Positions 1 to 11,498 of a stretch of 36,790 bases of DNA are shown here, in pieces. The DNA lies in contig JADJTX010000037.1 of assembly GCA_016710985.1 (NCBI GenBank), positions 1 to 36,790 on the forward strand. Reading direction: 5' to 3'. Both the position numbers and the translations under genes were made by a program. The first letter of the stretch is position 1. Every line of letters begins with the position of its first letter. A model generated the notes under the pieces. The model was not told the DNA's origin. It made no database searches and was given only the letters and a program-made list of their open reading frames with translations. This DNA is from Ignavibacteria bacterium. Its GTDB lineage: Bacteria; Bacteroidota; Ignavibacteria; Tepidaquicellales; Tepidaquicellaceae.

Positions 1-1475
1 CACTACTCGAGATCCTCCGCACATTTTCAAAACAGGAACTGATAAAGTTCGAGGACTTTGTCAGATCGCCTTATTTTAATAAAAAAGAAAATGTAACAAA
101 ATTATTTCTTGAGATAAAGAAATACGCGCCGGAATTTGAAAGTGAGAATCTTGGAAAAGAAAATGTATGGAAGAATATGTTCCCCGGCAAAGCATACAAT
201 TACGGGATAATGAAGAACTTCATTCACGATCTGACCGGATTAAGTGAGAAGTTTATTTTGCTGGAGCAATATTCCGGAGAAACTTTAAGGTGTGAACTTG
301 ATCTCATAGAAGCTGCCTTTAGCAGGAACATTCAGAAATTTACTTTTGGCAAGATGGATCAGCTTGAAAAGAGATTAAAAATGGAAATTGACCCGAACAA
401 ATATTCCAGTATAAATCAATTTTTATTTATAGCCGGCAATTATTATGATTCGAAGTCAAGCTTTGTTCTCGATTATGATCTCAAGCAGAACAGAGAATAT
501 TCCCTCAGGCTCGCCTCGGAATATTCATTGTATAATTTTCTTGTTCGTTCTTTCAAGTTAATTCATAATACAACCGCTTATGAAATGCAGGAAACCGGAA
601 CTGTAAAAAAGACGCTTCTTGAAAAATTTTTTCTGAAACTTAAAGAACATTCAATACTGGAAGAACTGCTTTTAAAAGAAGATAAAGAACAGCCTCAGGA
701 TAAACTTTCAAAGATCGTAATTTGCTTTTATCTCATGTATAATGCTGTGATTTCAAAAGGTGATAAAGCTGAATATGACAAGTTCAAATCTTATCTCCAT
801 CAAAACATTGAACTCTTTTCTGGACATGAACTTCAAAATCTGAACGCCTGCAGACATACGTGCACGTTGAATTTAAAAATTCCCAGGGCAAAAGAATCAC
901 TGGACTGGTATAAATTCTTAATGGAAAAAAACGCGCTTCTATTGAAAAACGGATTAATTAACAATAATCTCGTGACCAGTGTTGTGAATTATTCTATTGC
1001 TTTAAAAGAAACAGGATTTGCTGAAGAGTTTTTAAACAGATATGCAGGCAACCTGCCTGCTGATTCGCGTGATAATACATACAACTATTGCATGGCAAGG
1101 ATCCATTTCGGCAGGAGTGAATTCGGTAAGTCGCTCGAATGTCTTGCTAAGATCAGCGATGAGAAACTGATACGGAAATATTTATTGAAAAAACTTTATT
1201 TAATGATATACTATGAACTTAATGATTATGAATCCTTTATTTATGCATTTGATACATATGCGCACTTCAAAAAAAGAAATAAACTTATAAGTGAAGCAAG
1301 AGCAGAGGAATTTAGTAATTTCGGGAACAATTTAAGAAGACTTTTCAAACTCCGTAATTCATATGATAAGTTTGAAGCAATAAAACTCAGGAAAGAGACC
1401 GGCGATCAGATCTGGTTCATAGAAAAGTTAGACGAAATAGAGAAAGTGAAAAGCCTGACTCACATAGCGGGTTGA
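1..1475 (+). CDS. Helical family protein, copy A (5' end outside window)
   Basis: I do not recognise a named family. The reading frame is open from base 3 to the stop at 1475, so the true start lies left of the window and the first in-frame ATG at 177 is internal. The visible part starts LLEILRTFSKQELIKFEDF, then SPYFNKK, then FPGKAYNYGIMKN near residue 58. The rest is charged, alpha-helical and TPR-like, with YYELND near residue 408. There is no signal peptide or membrane segment in view. It has three relatives in the window (1522, 2884 and 9887) and is the only one with an unbroken frame. It is probably a cytoplasmic helical-repeat protein; any function would be a guess. Confidence 0.75.
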   Translation, partial: LLEILRTFSKQELIKFEDFVRSPYFNKKENVTKLFLEIKKYAPEFESENLGKENVWKNMFPGKAYNYGIMKNFIHDLTGLSEKFILLEQYSGETLRCELDLIEAAFSRNIQKFTFGKMDQLEKRLKMEIDPNKYSSINQFLFIAGNYYDSKSSFVLDYDLKQNREYSLRLASEYSLYNFLVRSFKLIHNTTAYEMQETGTVKKTLLEKFFLKLKEHSILEELLLKEDKEQPQDKLSKIVICFYLMYNAVISKGDKAEYDKFKSYLHQNIELFSGHELQNLNACRHTCTLNLKIPRAKESLDWYKFLMEKNALLLKNGLINNNLVTSVVNYSIALKETGFAEEFLNRYAGNLPADSRDNTYNYCMARIHFGRSEFGKSLECLAKISDEKLIRKYLLKKLYLMIYYELNDYESFIYAFDTYAHFKKRNKLISEARAEEFSNFGNNLRRLFKLRNSYDKFEAIKLRKETGDQIWFIEKLDEIEKVKSLTHIAG

Positions 1476-1521
1476 AAGCCTAAAAAGCAAAGAGTAGTAA
1501 TTTGAAAGTAAGTTAAAAGCC

Positions 1522-1610
1522 ATTACTCGAGATCCTCCGCATTCTCAAAGCCCGAACTGATAAAGTTGAGGACTTTGTCAAATCGCCGTACTGAATAAAA
1601 AAGTAAAATC
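1522..1610 (+). pseudogene. 5' relic of the copy-A family (copy B)
   Basis: A short stretch nearly identical in bases to the start of copy A: it encodes LLEIL, then after a shift VEDFVKSPY, and stops at once. Nothing of the remaining ~1.4 kb gene follows. It begins about 45 bases after the stop of copy A, so it looks like a tandem duplication that was deleted down to its 5' end. Confidence 0.7.
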
Positions 1611-2883
1611 TTAAAAATTTAAAAGTTAGGCAACTTTAAATTCCAAAAGCCCACATGTGTTCGGATTAAATATAACTAGGCATTATGAAAATTTAATATT
1701 TGATCTAATAAACTAGAGAAAGATATCTCAATATTCTGAATTACTAAATCAAAAATTCTGAACAGAAAATCCTGGGAAGATGAATGAAAAAGGTTTTATC
1801 GTCAAATAAAAAATCCGAAATCATTCCAAATGAAACTGATAAGGCTGCTTTGATATCAAATTTCTTTACTATACATACGATGCCGGATTAAGTGAATATG
1901 CTTTTCGCAAACAATAAAAAAATCAAGGGTGGTATTTAACCAAGAAAATATGAACGAAAATTATTGCATTTTTTTACTAATAAATTTTGTATAACATTTG
2001 GTATTTCTAAATTTAAAATCATAAATCAAACATCAGAATCAGTTTGTAATTTTTTCCCACAACTCTCCGGAAGGCAAATCGAAATCCCAAATTCCAAATT
2101 TTGTCACTTCACCGCAAACATATTCTTAATGACCTGTGAAATACTTATTTACTAACTCTAATTTTATAAGTTAAACTCTCCTGTCACAATTTTATTTTCA
2201 TTTATCAATGGGATTTAAAATTAAATAATGAAGGAACTCCGGATCCATGGAAGAATTGTTTCATTTAAAAATGCGTTACAACTATTTCACCTAAAAAGAA
2301 GGGAATTTAAATTGTTCAAACTGTAAGCATTGTTAGCACGGCTGAAATCTTCGCAGAGTTCGAATGGGTCGAAAATTTTGTCGGATTATCAATAATCTCT
2401 GAAATGGTCTACACTGGCTGGATGAACATTGAATAAAAGTTTGTCTGGGTTTTACAACTTCATCTGTTTGTATTATTGCAATCTCAGTTTTATTTGCTTT
2501 TACATGTTTCCTGTGAATTATGAATCAGGTTTTGAAGAATGTCTTCATGGATAATAACCATTACTAACTGTAAATGATGACGGAATCTAAACTTTAAAGC
2601 ATTTTTTCTCCTTTGTTTTAATGTGTCATTTAATTGATACAAAAATATAAAAGAAATCTTTACTGTCAAAGAAACTTTTTGACAAGTTTCAAACTACTCA
2701 CTGTTTAATTTTCAAATAAAATAGGTGCTATGTTAAGCAGGATTAAAAATAATTTTGGAAAACCTTCTTAGAGGATACTTGAGTTAAGAATTGAGTGTTT
2801 TACTTGTAGAGAAATTTCATTTGATAATTGATTGAAGTTTCTTAAATTTAAAATCTTATACAATTAAATATTTCAACCTAATT
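1611..2883 (+). other. Intergenic, no gene seen
   Basis: About 1.3 kb of AT-rich sequence with stops in all frames. I found no domain-like reading frame, RNA gene or strong hairpin. A short segment at 2075-2104 matches a dispersed repeat also present near 8061-8090 and 12811-12843. The stretch may be the decayed body of copy B, but no protein similarity to copy A could be read in it. Confidence 0.5.
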
Positions 2884-4369
2884 ATGTTAAAAAGCTCACT
2901 ACTCGAGATCCTCCGCACATTCACAAAGCCCGAACTGATAAAGTTCGAGGACTTTATCCAGATCGCCTTACTTTAATAAAAAAGAAAACGTAACTAAGTT
3001 ATTTCTTGAGATAAAGAAATTTGCGCCGGATATTCAAGTGAGAATCTTGAGAAAGAAAAAGCCTGGCAAAAGTTGTTTCCGGGGAAAGAATACAATTACG
3101 GAATCATGAAAAATCTTATTCACGATCTTGGCAAGCTATGCGAATCCTTTCTCTCGGAAGAGGTTTACAAAAAAAATGAAATGCAAAGAAGTCTGGACTT
3201 TTTAAACTCAATTTATAACAGAAAAATATCAAACATTTTTATGAATAAAATAGAATCTTTTGAAAAAACTTTTCTGAAAAATTTTAAGACCGGTAAAGTT
3301 GATTTTACAAGTGATTATTATGAAAGAATGCGTGATCTGTATCTTTTAAAAGTTGTGTTCCTTCAGACTAATGAACATTTCAAAAAAAAAGATGAGCTTT
3401 TAAAATCTCCTGAAAATATGATATTTGGTTTTCTAATAAAGTGTTTTGATACTTTTCATAATGTTATACTTCATAATCTTGAATTATAATTCTCCTGTTA
3501 AAAGTAACATTATCATATTTGATTTTAAAGGAATGGAAGATAACTCTGTATTTAAAAAATTATTCTGGATTATGCAAAGATAATTCAAAGGAAAACTATT
3601 CGGTTTTAAATTGCTATTACAAAATGTATAAAGCATTGTCCGGAAATGACAATGTTGAATATTTCAATGAATTTAAGAATAATCTTTCCGAAAACAGCAG
3701 TTTATTTTCTGAAAAAGAATTAAGAGAATTATACAACGGACTTCTCACGAGTTTTGGCAACCGCAAATTCACTACAAACAATTTCGCCGAAGAATATTTC
3801 AGCATTATTAAGATCGGATTTAAAAACAAGATCATACAAAATCCTGACGGTACTATAGACCCCGGCGCATTTACATCAATTGTAAATGTATCCTGCGGGA
3901 ATAATGATTTAAAGTTTACTGAAGATTTCATAAATAACTATACCGATAAAATTCCTGTTGAATTCAGGAAAATATTTATCTTTATTCAATGGCTGTATTA
4001 AATTTCAGTAAGAAAAATTTTTGAAAAATCTCTGGAATATATATCAAAGTTCAGACCAAAGAAATGCTGATGAAATTTCAGATAAAACATCTGCAGTTAA
4101 ATATCTATTACGAACTAAATGACAGGATAGCATTTGATTATTCTTATGACGCGATAAAGCATTTTATAAAAAGCATTAACTTTACAAATGAATCAAGAAT
4201 GATCACGACAGTAAAATATTGTGAATACTTGAAATCACTTTTTAATTTAAGAGAGAAATTTGATTCTTTTAAACTTTCCGAATTAAAAAAGAAATAAATT
4301 GAACAAAGAAGTTAAATAAAATAGCGGCTTCTGAAAAAAATAGAAGAGCTTGAAAAAATTAAAAAATAA
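2884..4369 (+). pseudogene. Helical family protein, copy C, frameshifted
   Basis: ATG at 2884 gives MLKSSLLEILRTFTKPELI, matching the start of copy A, then the frame breaks near 2958 (FEDFI then RSPYFNKK after correction). It continues through FPGKEYNYGIMKNLIHDL near 3073, breaks again near 3490, 4000 and 4290, and ends with KKIEELEKIKK at 4369, which matches the KLDEIEKVKSL end of copy A. The first ~230 bases are close to copy A at the DNA level; the rest is much more diverged. At least four shifts make this either a pseudogene or a poorly sequenced gene. Confidence 0.7.
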
Positions 4370-4512
4370 TCTTTTGATAAAGATTTTCTTTTTAAAATTG
4401 TTTATTTTAAATTTCTCAAAAGTTTGATGTTTTACATTTGTCAATTTTAAACATTTAAAATTCAACTCGTTAAATCTTTATTGCTAACTTTGTGAATGTC
4501 ACAAATATGCCA

Positions 4513-4592
4513 AACTGCCTAACTGCCAAACTGCCTAACTGCCAAACTGCCAAACTGCCCAACTGCCAAACTGCCCAACTGCCAAACTGCCT
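4513..4592. repeat. 8-bp microsatellite, ten AACTGCC(T/A/C) units
   Basis: Ten head-to-tail octamers, AACTGCC followed by T, A or C. The last unit overlaps the stop codon of the minus-strand gene that ends at 4592. An 8-bp unit changes length out of frame, so slippage here would alter spacing downstream of that gene but not its protein. Confidence 0.9.
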
Positions 4593-7500
4593 TAAGGCGT
4601 AATTACACTTACTCCGGCTAAAGAATTGTTTTCAACAATACTCACATCACCTGCATCAACAAAATCATCACCGGTGACATCGGATGTCACATAACCGGAC
4701 AAAGAATTTCCGGCATCATTTTCTACCTGACTCAGATCTGAGGCATCTACAATTCCGTCCTGATTTACATCACCGCTGTAAATTCCATAAACAGGAAACG
4801 GACTTGATGTTAACAGTTTAAGATTGTTTCCATAAGCAACGACTGGCGCTGTCGGAAAAGTTATAATATAATACTCCTCCTGTAAATGGTTTTGTTGTAC
4901 TGCTCCAGGTCTCAATTGAGTTTCTGTGTTTCAGAACTATATAATAATTAATCCCGTCTGAAACATTTGAGAAATATGTATGAAGAACGTAACTGCTAAA
5001 TGCCGGTCCGGTAACATCGTTAACAGCTTTTGATGAATCAACTATATTATACGGAAATACTGAATTTCTCAGATATACTTTTAATGTGTCATAATAATGA
5101 TAAGGTGTGCCGTTAAAAGGACCTTCAAGGTACTGATATGTTTCGAGAGAAAAGTATGGATAGCTGTATTTTAATGTTGTTATAATATTTGAGCCGGTAG
5201 CTGTATCATAACTATTGCCTGTAATAAAAAGACTATTGCCTTTACCTAAAGCTATTCCATTTTTAGAAGTTACTGCATCATTTCCGGACGAATTTCCATT
5301 GTAATATTCCTGCCATAAATATCCGCCAGTATTGCGGCATCTCATCAGGAAAATGTCACTGCCAGAACCCGGCGTATATTTATTTCCGGCTATGTAAATA
5401 AATCCGTCATCAACTGCTATCGATTTACCTTCTGTCGTATAAGCGTTATTTGTATTTACTTTGAAATTGTAATAACCTACAACATTAAATGATGTATCAT
5501 ACTTTTGCATATGATACTATATTTCCGTTATAATCTCCCTGTACGCCGGTAAGATAAACAGAAGTTTTATTCGCATCAAATGTCAAAGCATTAAAATATG
5601 TTGGGAATGCACCTGATAATGCCCAATCTTCACGTTTGATCCAATGCAAGGATCCTGTCGCATCATTTAAATATTTTATAAGAACGGCTCTTGGATCTCC
5701 TGCTCCTTCTCCTCCGCAAACATAAATATTTCCGGCTTTATCAATTCCAATGTCATTTCCAAAATCATTTACAGAAGAATTTCCGTCATGAATTTTTACC
5801 CATTGCTGAACTCCGACAGAGCTGTATTTAATTGTAGTTATATCCGTTCCGGTCCCGTTACCGTCACTCGTGCCGGTTACAAACGCATTTCCATTCTGAT
5901 CCAGAGCAATTGCATTTGCAATATCCTTTCCGCCGGAAAGAGCACCTGAAGTAAGATCTTGACCATTGCTCTGCGCCTAGCGTATTATATTTTATTGTTA
6001 TAAAATTAATATCTCCTCCGGGTCCTGTTAATTGTCCTGTGACATATGAATTTCCTGCTGCATCAACTGCAATATCATTTCCAATATCATCTCCGTGTTC
6101 CGTATATGTTCCGCTGACTACATTAAACCATTTTACCGTACCGTTTGAATCCAGTTTTCCGGTGCAAATCTCATTTTTATTTGTTGCCCAGTAATACCAG
6201 GTACCTGTAAAATATACATTTCCGCTTGAATCTATTCCGATTGCTTTACCTTCATCCCTTACGTCATAGCCAGTAACTCCACCTCCGCCTCTGATATGCA
6301 CCCACTTTTCGACACCGTCTGAATTATATTTTATAACTGTTATATTGTCACCATAATTTGTTCTTGTAGTGCCGACCGTATAAACATTTCCGTTCTTATC
6401 TGTGACCATTCCGTTTGCAACGTCATTTACCAGTTGCGATCCGTAAAATTTTCGAGCCCATAATAAAACTCCTGACGAATTATATTTTATTGTTCCGAAT
6501 TCACTTTCGTTCTCATATCCGCTGGAACCTGTTGATATTACATTTCCGCCGTTATCAAGAGTAATTGCATATGGTGTTTCAAAACCCGGAACTGCAAAGT
6601 CATATATTCGCGACCATAATGAATCTCCAATAGAATTGTATTTAATAATACCATATTTCCCGGCATATGAATAATCACTGGCAATCGCTATATAAATATT
6701 TCCGCTCTGATCAGCCACTATATCCTTTGGATCATCAAGATATCCTCCGGAACCTGCATAAACTTTTACCCATTGCTGAACTCCGGAAGAATTATATTTC
6801 ACGGTTGCCATATCTCCGTTTCCTGTATAATTTGTAACTCCCGTTACATAAATATTTTCACTTGCATCCAGTGTCAGCAGTCTGGCATAATCTGTCAAGT
6901 TGGCAGTACCATTATATTTTTTAGTCCAGATCGTATCTCCGGTAAGTGGGTTATATTTAATTGTCAGATAATCCATTGTTGATCCCTGATATTCTCCTGT
7001 TACATAAACATTTCCGCTTGTTCCAACTGCAATTTCACGGCTCTGCTCTGATAATTTACCTGACCTCTGAAAATTTTTGACCATTGAACAACTCCCGATG
7101 AGTTAAGCTTTGAAGTATAATAATTTACAGTACTGCTTGAATCACAGTTGCCGGTAATGAAAATATTTCCTGAAGCGTCAAATGCCATATCATAAGAACC
7201 TGAACGGGTGTAACCGGCCGGTTTCGGTACAAGAGTTCCATAAATTAATGTTCCGGCGGAATCATATTTTACAACATAAGGCTGCTCTTCGCTTCCTCCT
7301 GATATGTAACAATTTCCTGAAGCATCACTCATTACTTTTGGAATCTGATTAACAAAACCATTTGGCGCATATGAAAAATTTTTAACCCACAACTGATTTC
7401 CATTCTCATCATACTTAATAACCAGAATGTTATTGATAGTCCAGTAATTCATAATCCCGACGCTGTAAATAAATGTGTTAGCTCCGTTTGCGTATACTGC

Positions 7501-7805
7501 CAATGACCTTCCCGCTTCTGAACTGTAATCATAGCCGGGAAAATCATAACTTTTCCCCAGATATAATTACCAGCTGAATTGTATTTTATTGTAACCATAT
7601 CAATTACATCACTGCCCCGAGCAGTATTTCCCGTAACATAAACATTTCCGTTTGCATCAGTAACCACATCATAAGCAATCTGAGCATTCAACTGATTGCT
7701 GCTGTATCTTTTCGCCCAATCAAATGTTACCTGTCCCAGGCTCATTTCAACATTTGATAAGAATATTGAAATAAGGATCAGTAAATTTAGTTTTAAATTT
7801 TTCAT
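4592..7805 (-). CDS. Secreted SBBP-type repeat protein with dockerin-like C-terminus, frameshifted
   Basis: One gene of about 1,070 codons read from ATG at 7805. It starts with a signal peptide (MKNLKLNLLILISIFLSN, cleavage near SLGQ). A long beta-propeller-like region follows, with the recurring pattern DxxGNVYVTG ... VKYNSxGxxxW typical of SBBP repeats. The C-terminus has a HRNSIETWS segment and then SGDVNQDGIVDASDL and VTGDDFVDAGD, two dockerin-like calcium loops, ending SVITP. Frames change near 7545, 7050, 5975, 5515 and 4870, each time with repeat homology continuing. Export through the Sec pathway is likely; its function is unknown. There is no T9SS sorting domain at the end, unlike its neighbour at 7877. 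Confidence 0.8.
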
Positions 7806-7876
7806 AATGTTAAGTTTTATTTTTTAAAAAATTCTCTGAATATCAATATCTGATTGCATATCGATAAATTCTTATT

Positions 7877-9529
7877 TTACTTTATAAGATTCATTTTCTT
7901 TGTCTCTGAAAATTCTCCTGTTGTCAGTTTGTAAAAGTAAATTCCGCTCGGAAGATTGCCTGCATTAAAATCATATTTGTAATATCCCGGTTTCAGTTCA
8001 GAGTTTACAAGTGTTGCAATTTCTTTTCCTAGAAGGTTAAATATTTTTAGTGATACAAATCCCAATTTCGAAATTCCAAATTCCAAATTAGTATTTGGAT
8101 TGAACGGATTTGGATAATTTTGTGACAATGAAAATCTGACAGGCGTTTGCGCTGAAACCTGATTTATCCCGGTTGTCTGGGAATATTTAACTGTTGTTAT
8201 ATCATCATTGTTAGTTCCTCTTTCTGAATAGCCAGTTACAATTACATTACCCGAAGGATCAAGAGAAATAGCTGTTGCTCCGTCAGATCTGTGATTAAAA
8301 CCGCCGTCATATTTTATTTTCCATAATTCAGTTCCTGCAGTATTATATTTTATTGTCATATAATTAAAATCAAAACTCAGATCGAAAGCAATTCCTGTTA
8401 CATAAGAATTTCCGGCAGCATCGACAGTAATTCCATTTGAATAGTCTCCGTCTCCGTAAGTGCCGTTATAAAATTTTCCCCAGAGCAGATTTCCGGACGG
8501 ATCATATTTCAATGTAAGGAAATCTTCACCGCCGCTGACAGTAGTTCTCGTGCTGCTGCCGGTAAGATAAATATTTCCCGCCGGGTCAATTCCAAGATCC
8601 GTAACAATGTCATAATAATTTCCGCTAATGCCTGTATAAACTTTTTCCCAGATTACTGCTCCGGCTTGATTATATTTAAAAGTTTTAATGTCAAAGCCAA
8701 AATTACAAACTAATATTATATTTCCTGTCGGATCAATTTCCATTCCTATCACATTATCGCTTCCGTTGATCAAAGTATCTTTTCTCATCCATTGAACGCC
8801 TCCGGAAAGATCATATTTTATGGTTGTTACAAATGTGGAAGTACTTAGGTCTGGATTCTGATCAAAACTTTTCCCCGTTACATAAACAAAATTCCCGTCA
8901 ACCTTTATACTTATGATTCCGCTTCCAAGTCCGGCAAGAAAATGAGTTCCTTTGTATGTTCTTGTCCAGAGTGTATCACCGCTTGCATTATATTTTACCA
9001 GCAGATATCTGGAATTCTGACCGCTGCCAAAAGTTCGCGCGCCGCCGATATAAATATTGCCGGATGCGTCAGTGGTTATGGGAGTTTTACCGTTGCCCGG
9101 TGAAGCCGGACTTCCTACCGGAACGCCCAGTTGCTTTGCCCACTGCTGCGAACCGGTAGAGTCATATCTGACAAGCTCCATAAATCCGGAAGCATTAGAA
9201 CCGGTAACATAAACATTTCCAAATACATCAACAGTCATTCCCCGGACAATATCATTTGTTCCAAGCGGATTATGATATCTTGCAGCCCATTGCTGAACTC
9301 CGGCGGAATTATATTTTACAGTTGCGTAATCCTTATTTGTAGATGAAGCACTGCTTTCACCTGTTAAATAAATATTTCCGTAGTTATCAACCGTCATCGC
9401 AACAGGTCTGTCAATTCCATTGGTCGGACTGTTATAAGAAACAGCCCATTGCTGACTAACCTGAGATTTTATTTTATTTGTTAAACTCAGTAAGATTAAC
9501 AATGTTAAAATTAGTTTGAATGTTTTCAT
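7877..9529 (-). CDS. Secreted SBBP-type repeat protein with T9SS sorting domain
   Basis: An intact 550-residue protein. It has a signal peptide (MKTFKLILTLLILLSLTNK, then KSQVSQQW). About eight SBBP-like repeats follow, of the form GNIYLTGxS ... TVKYNSAGVQQW, to about residue 460. The C-terminal ~85 residues are a Por/T9SS type A sorting domain: SLSQNYPNPFNPNTN, SLKIFNLLGKEIATLVN, LPSGIYFYKLTTG and a final KKMNLIK. Such proteins are carried across the outer membrane by the type IX system and anchored or released at the surface. The repeats suggest a beta-propeller used for binding, but no ligand can be inferred. Transcription probably starts from the promoter at 9576-9606. Confidence 0.92.
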   Translation of the reverse strand: MKTFKLILTLLILLSLTNKIKSQVSQQWAVSYNSPTNGIDRPVAMTVDNYGNIYLTGESSASSTNKDYATVKYNSAGVQQWAARYHNPLGTNDIVRGMTVDVFGNVYVTGSNASGFMELVRYDSTGSQQWAKQLGVPVGSPASPGNGKTPITTDASGNIYIGGARTFGSGQNSRYLLVKYNASGDTLWTRTYKGTHFLAGLGSGIISIKVDGNFVYVTGKSFDQNPDLSTSTFVTTIKYDLSGGVQWMRKDTLINGSDNVIGMEIDPTGNIILVCNFGFDIKTFKYNQAGAVIWEKVYTGISGNYYDIVTDLGIDPAGNIYLTGSSTRTTVSGGEDFLTLKYDPSGNLLWGKFYNGTYGDGDYSNGITVDAAGNSYVTGIAFDLSFDFNYMTIKYNTAGTELWKIKYDGGFNHRSDGATAISLDPSGNVIVTGYSERGTNNDDITTVKYSQTTGINQVSAQTPVRFSLSQNYPNPFNPNTNLEFGISKLGFVSLKIFNLLGKEIATLVNSELKPGYYKYDFNAGNLPSGIYFYKLTTGEFSETKKMNLIK

Positions 9530-9575
9530 AGTTATAATTTAAGTTTGATATTTACTTTCTTTAAAATGAACTATG

Positions 9576-9606
9576 CAAAATTATAAATGTATCACTATTC
9601 TGACAA
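9576..9606 (-). promoter_or_regulatory. Bacteroidota-type promoter for the 9529 gene
   Basis: On the minus strand TTG (9606-9604) is followed after exactly 20 bases by TAATTTTG (9583-9576), matching the TTG-N20-TAnnTTTG consensus of Bacteroidota housekeeping promoters. The start site would lie near 9570, giving a leader of about 40 bases. Confidence 0.6.
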
Positions 9607-9751
9607 GTAAAAGTTTTTCAGAATGTTATTTTAGCCGGTAGAATAATTAAACAGAAAAGCGGAATTCCATCAATATTTTGCACTTTTTGCTATATAAATG
9701 AGCAGAATTTGTTAATACTATATAATTAATGCTATAACAGTATTTTAAACG

Positions 9752-9836
<85 letters not shown>

Positions 9837-9886
9837 CATTGTTAAAACTTTTCAATTAATTTATATTCAAAAAAATATTCCGCCTT

Positions 9887-11337
9887 ATGCAAAACAATTC
9901 CCTGATAAAATTATTAAAAGCATTTTCTAAAAAAGAAATGCAGGATTTCAGAGAATTTATAATATCACCTTACTTCAATAAAAAAAATCTGTTATTGATT
10001 TATTCAATATTCTTTAAAATATCATCCGGAATTCAGTAATGAAGATTTGCTAAAAGAAAATATTCATAGTAAACTGTTTCCCGGAAAGGCTTATAATGAC
10101 AGTAATTTCAGAGTTCTCGTTCACAATCTGAATGAACTTGCAAAAAAGTTCTGCGCTTACGGTGTTTTTGAGAGCAATAAAACAGATTACAAATTCAAAG
10201 AATTTCTGGGACTAATGAAGAAGGAACAATTTCAATATCTGGATAAAATGGTATCCGGGATGTTGATTGATCTTGATTCGGCGGATTTAAATGCTGATCA
10301 ATATTATTATAATAAATTCCGTCTGGAATATGAAAATTTATTTTTTTTATCCGTATCTCATGCAAGTGTTTTTGAAAAATTACTTCATAAAGCTAATTTT
10401 GAAAAAACCTTCGACGATCTTACATCTTTTTATTTTATCATAACACTTAGACTGTACATTAATATACTTAACCTTCAAATAATTTATAAAAAGGAATTCA
10501 AGACAGATCATTTTGAAAGGATGTTGTTATTAATTGACAAAGAAACTTTAAAAGAAAATCCATATACAGATATATATTTCTGCGTTATCAATATGCTGCG
10601 AGGAAATCAGCAGAATAAATATTTTATAAAAACAAAAGAGAAACTGAAAATTTTAAAAAACTCCCTTCACCCTGATGATCTGAATGAGATTTATATAAAC
10701 CTCACAAACTACTGTAATCGCTGCATTGTTTCCGGAAAGAAGGAATTTATAAAGAAAAGTTTGATATTTACAAAGAAGAAAGTGAATCCAAAGCCTATCT
10801 TTTAAACGGATTCGTCACTCCTGTTTATTATAAGAACCGTATCAGGCTCGGACTTGATCTGAAGGAATTTGCTGGGTAAGAGAGTTTATAGAAAACTTCA
10901 AAGATAAATTACATTCTGATTCGAAAGACAATGTCTATCTGTATAATCTTGCATTGTATGAATTTGAAGTCAATAATTTTAATGATTCTCTGGAATTACT
11001 TTCAAAAATAAGTCTTGATGAATTGTATATGAAGTTTGATGTGAAAGTGCTTCAGATAATGATCTACTATGAAACAAATTCTATTGAAGCGCTGATCTCC
11101 TCTATGGAAGCCTTCAGACATTTCTTAGTAAACAATAAATTACTTCCGGAAAATAAAAAGGAGACTTATACTAATTTTCATAAATATCTGAACAAACTAA
11201 TTCTGCTTAATAACAAAAAGGATCTGAATGAACTGGAAAGAATGAGAAGCGTAATCTCAGGCGATATAAAGATTGTAAATAAAGAATGGATAATAAAGAA
11301 GATGAATGTACTTTTGAAAATTAAATTTCCGGTTTGA
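9887..11337 (+). pseudogene. Helical family protein, copy D, frameshifted
   Basis: Start ATG at 9887 gives MQNNSLIKLLKAFSKKEMQ, then FREFIISPYFNKK, equivalent to the N-terminus of copies A and C. Frames change near 9990 and 10020 (after which KYHPEFSNEDLLKEN is read), 10765 and 10880. FPGKAYND lies at about 10078 and IMIYYETNS near 11055. The end is KKMNVLLKIKFPV. Reassembled, it would be about 480 residues, which suggests the full family length. It is more diverged from copy A than copy C is. The breaks could be sequence errors or decay. Confidence 0.65.
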
Positions 11338-11498
11338 AGAAAATGATTGTTTCATCTGCTTTTTAAATAATTATCCGGATTATTGGCTCAGTAAATTTGA
11401 TTCTCACCGGATTAATTCTTATTTAAAATAAATAAAACTGCTTCCGGAAATTGAACATACATTCCGGAAACAGCAATTTAAGCTTAATCTGATTTATT

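Noticed and set aside
1964..2155. Short reading frame in the intergenic region
   Set aside because: It has no family resemblance and overlaps a dispersed repeat; a chance frame in AT-rich DNA.
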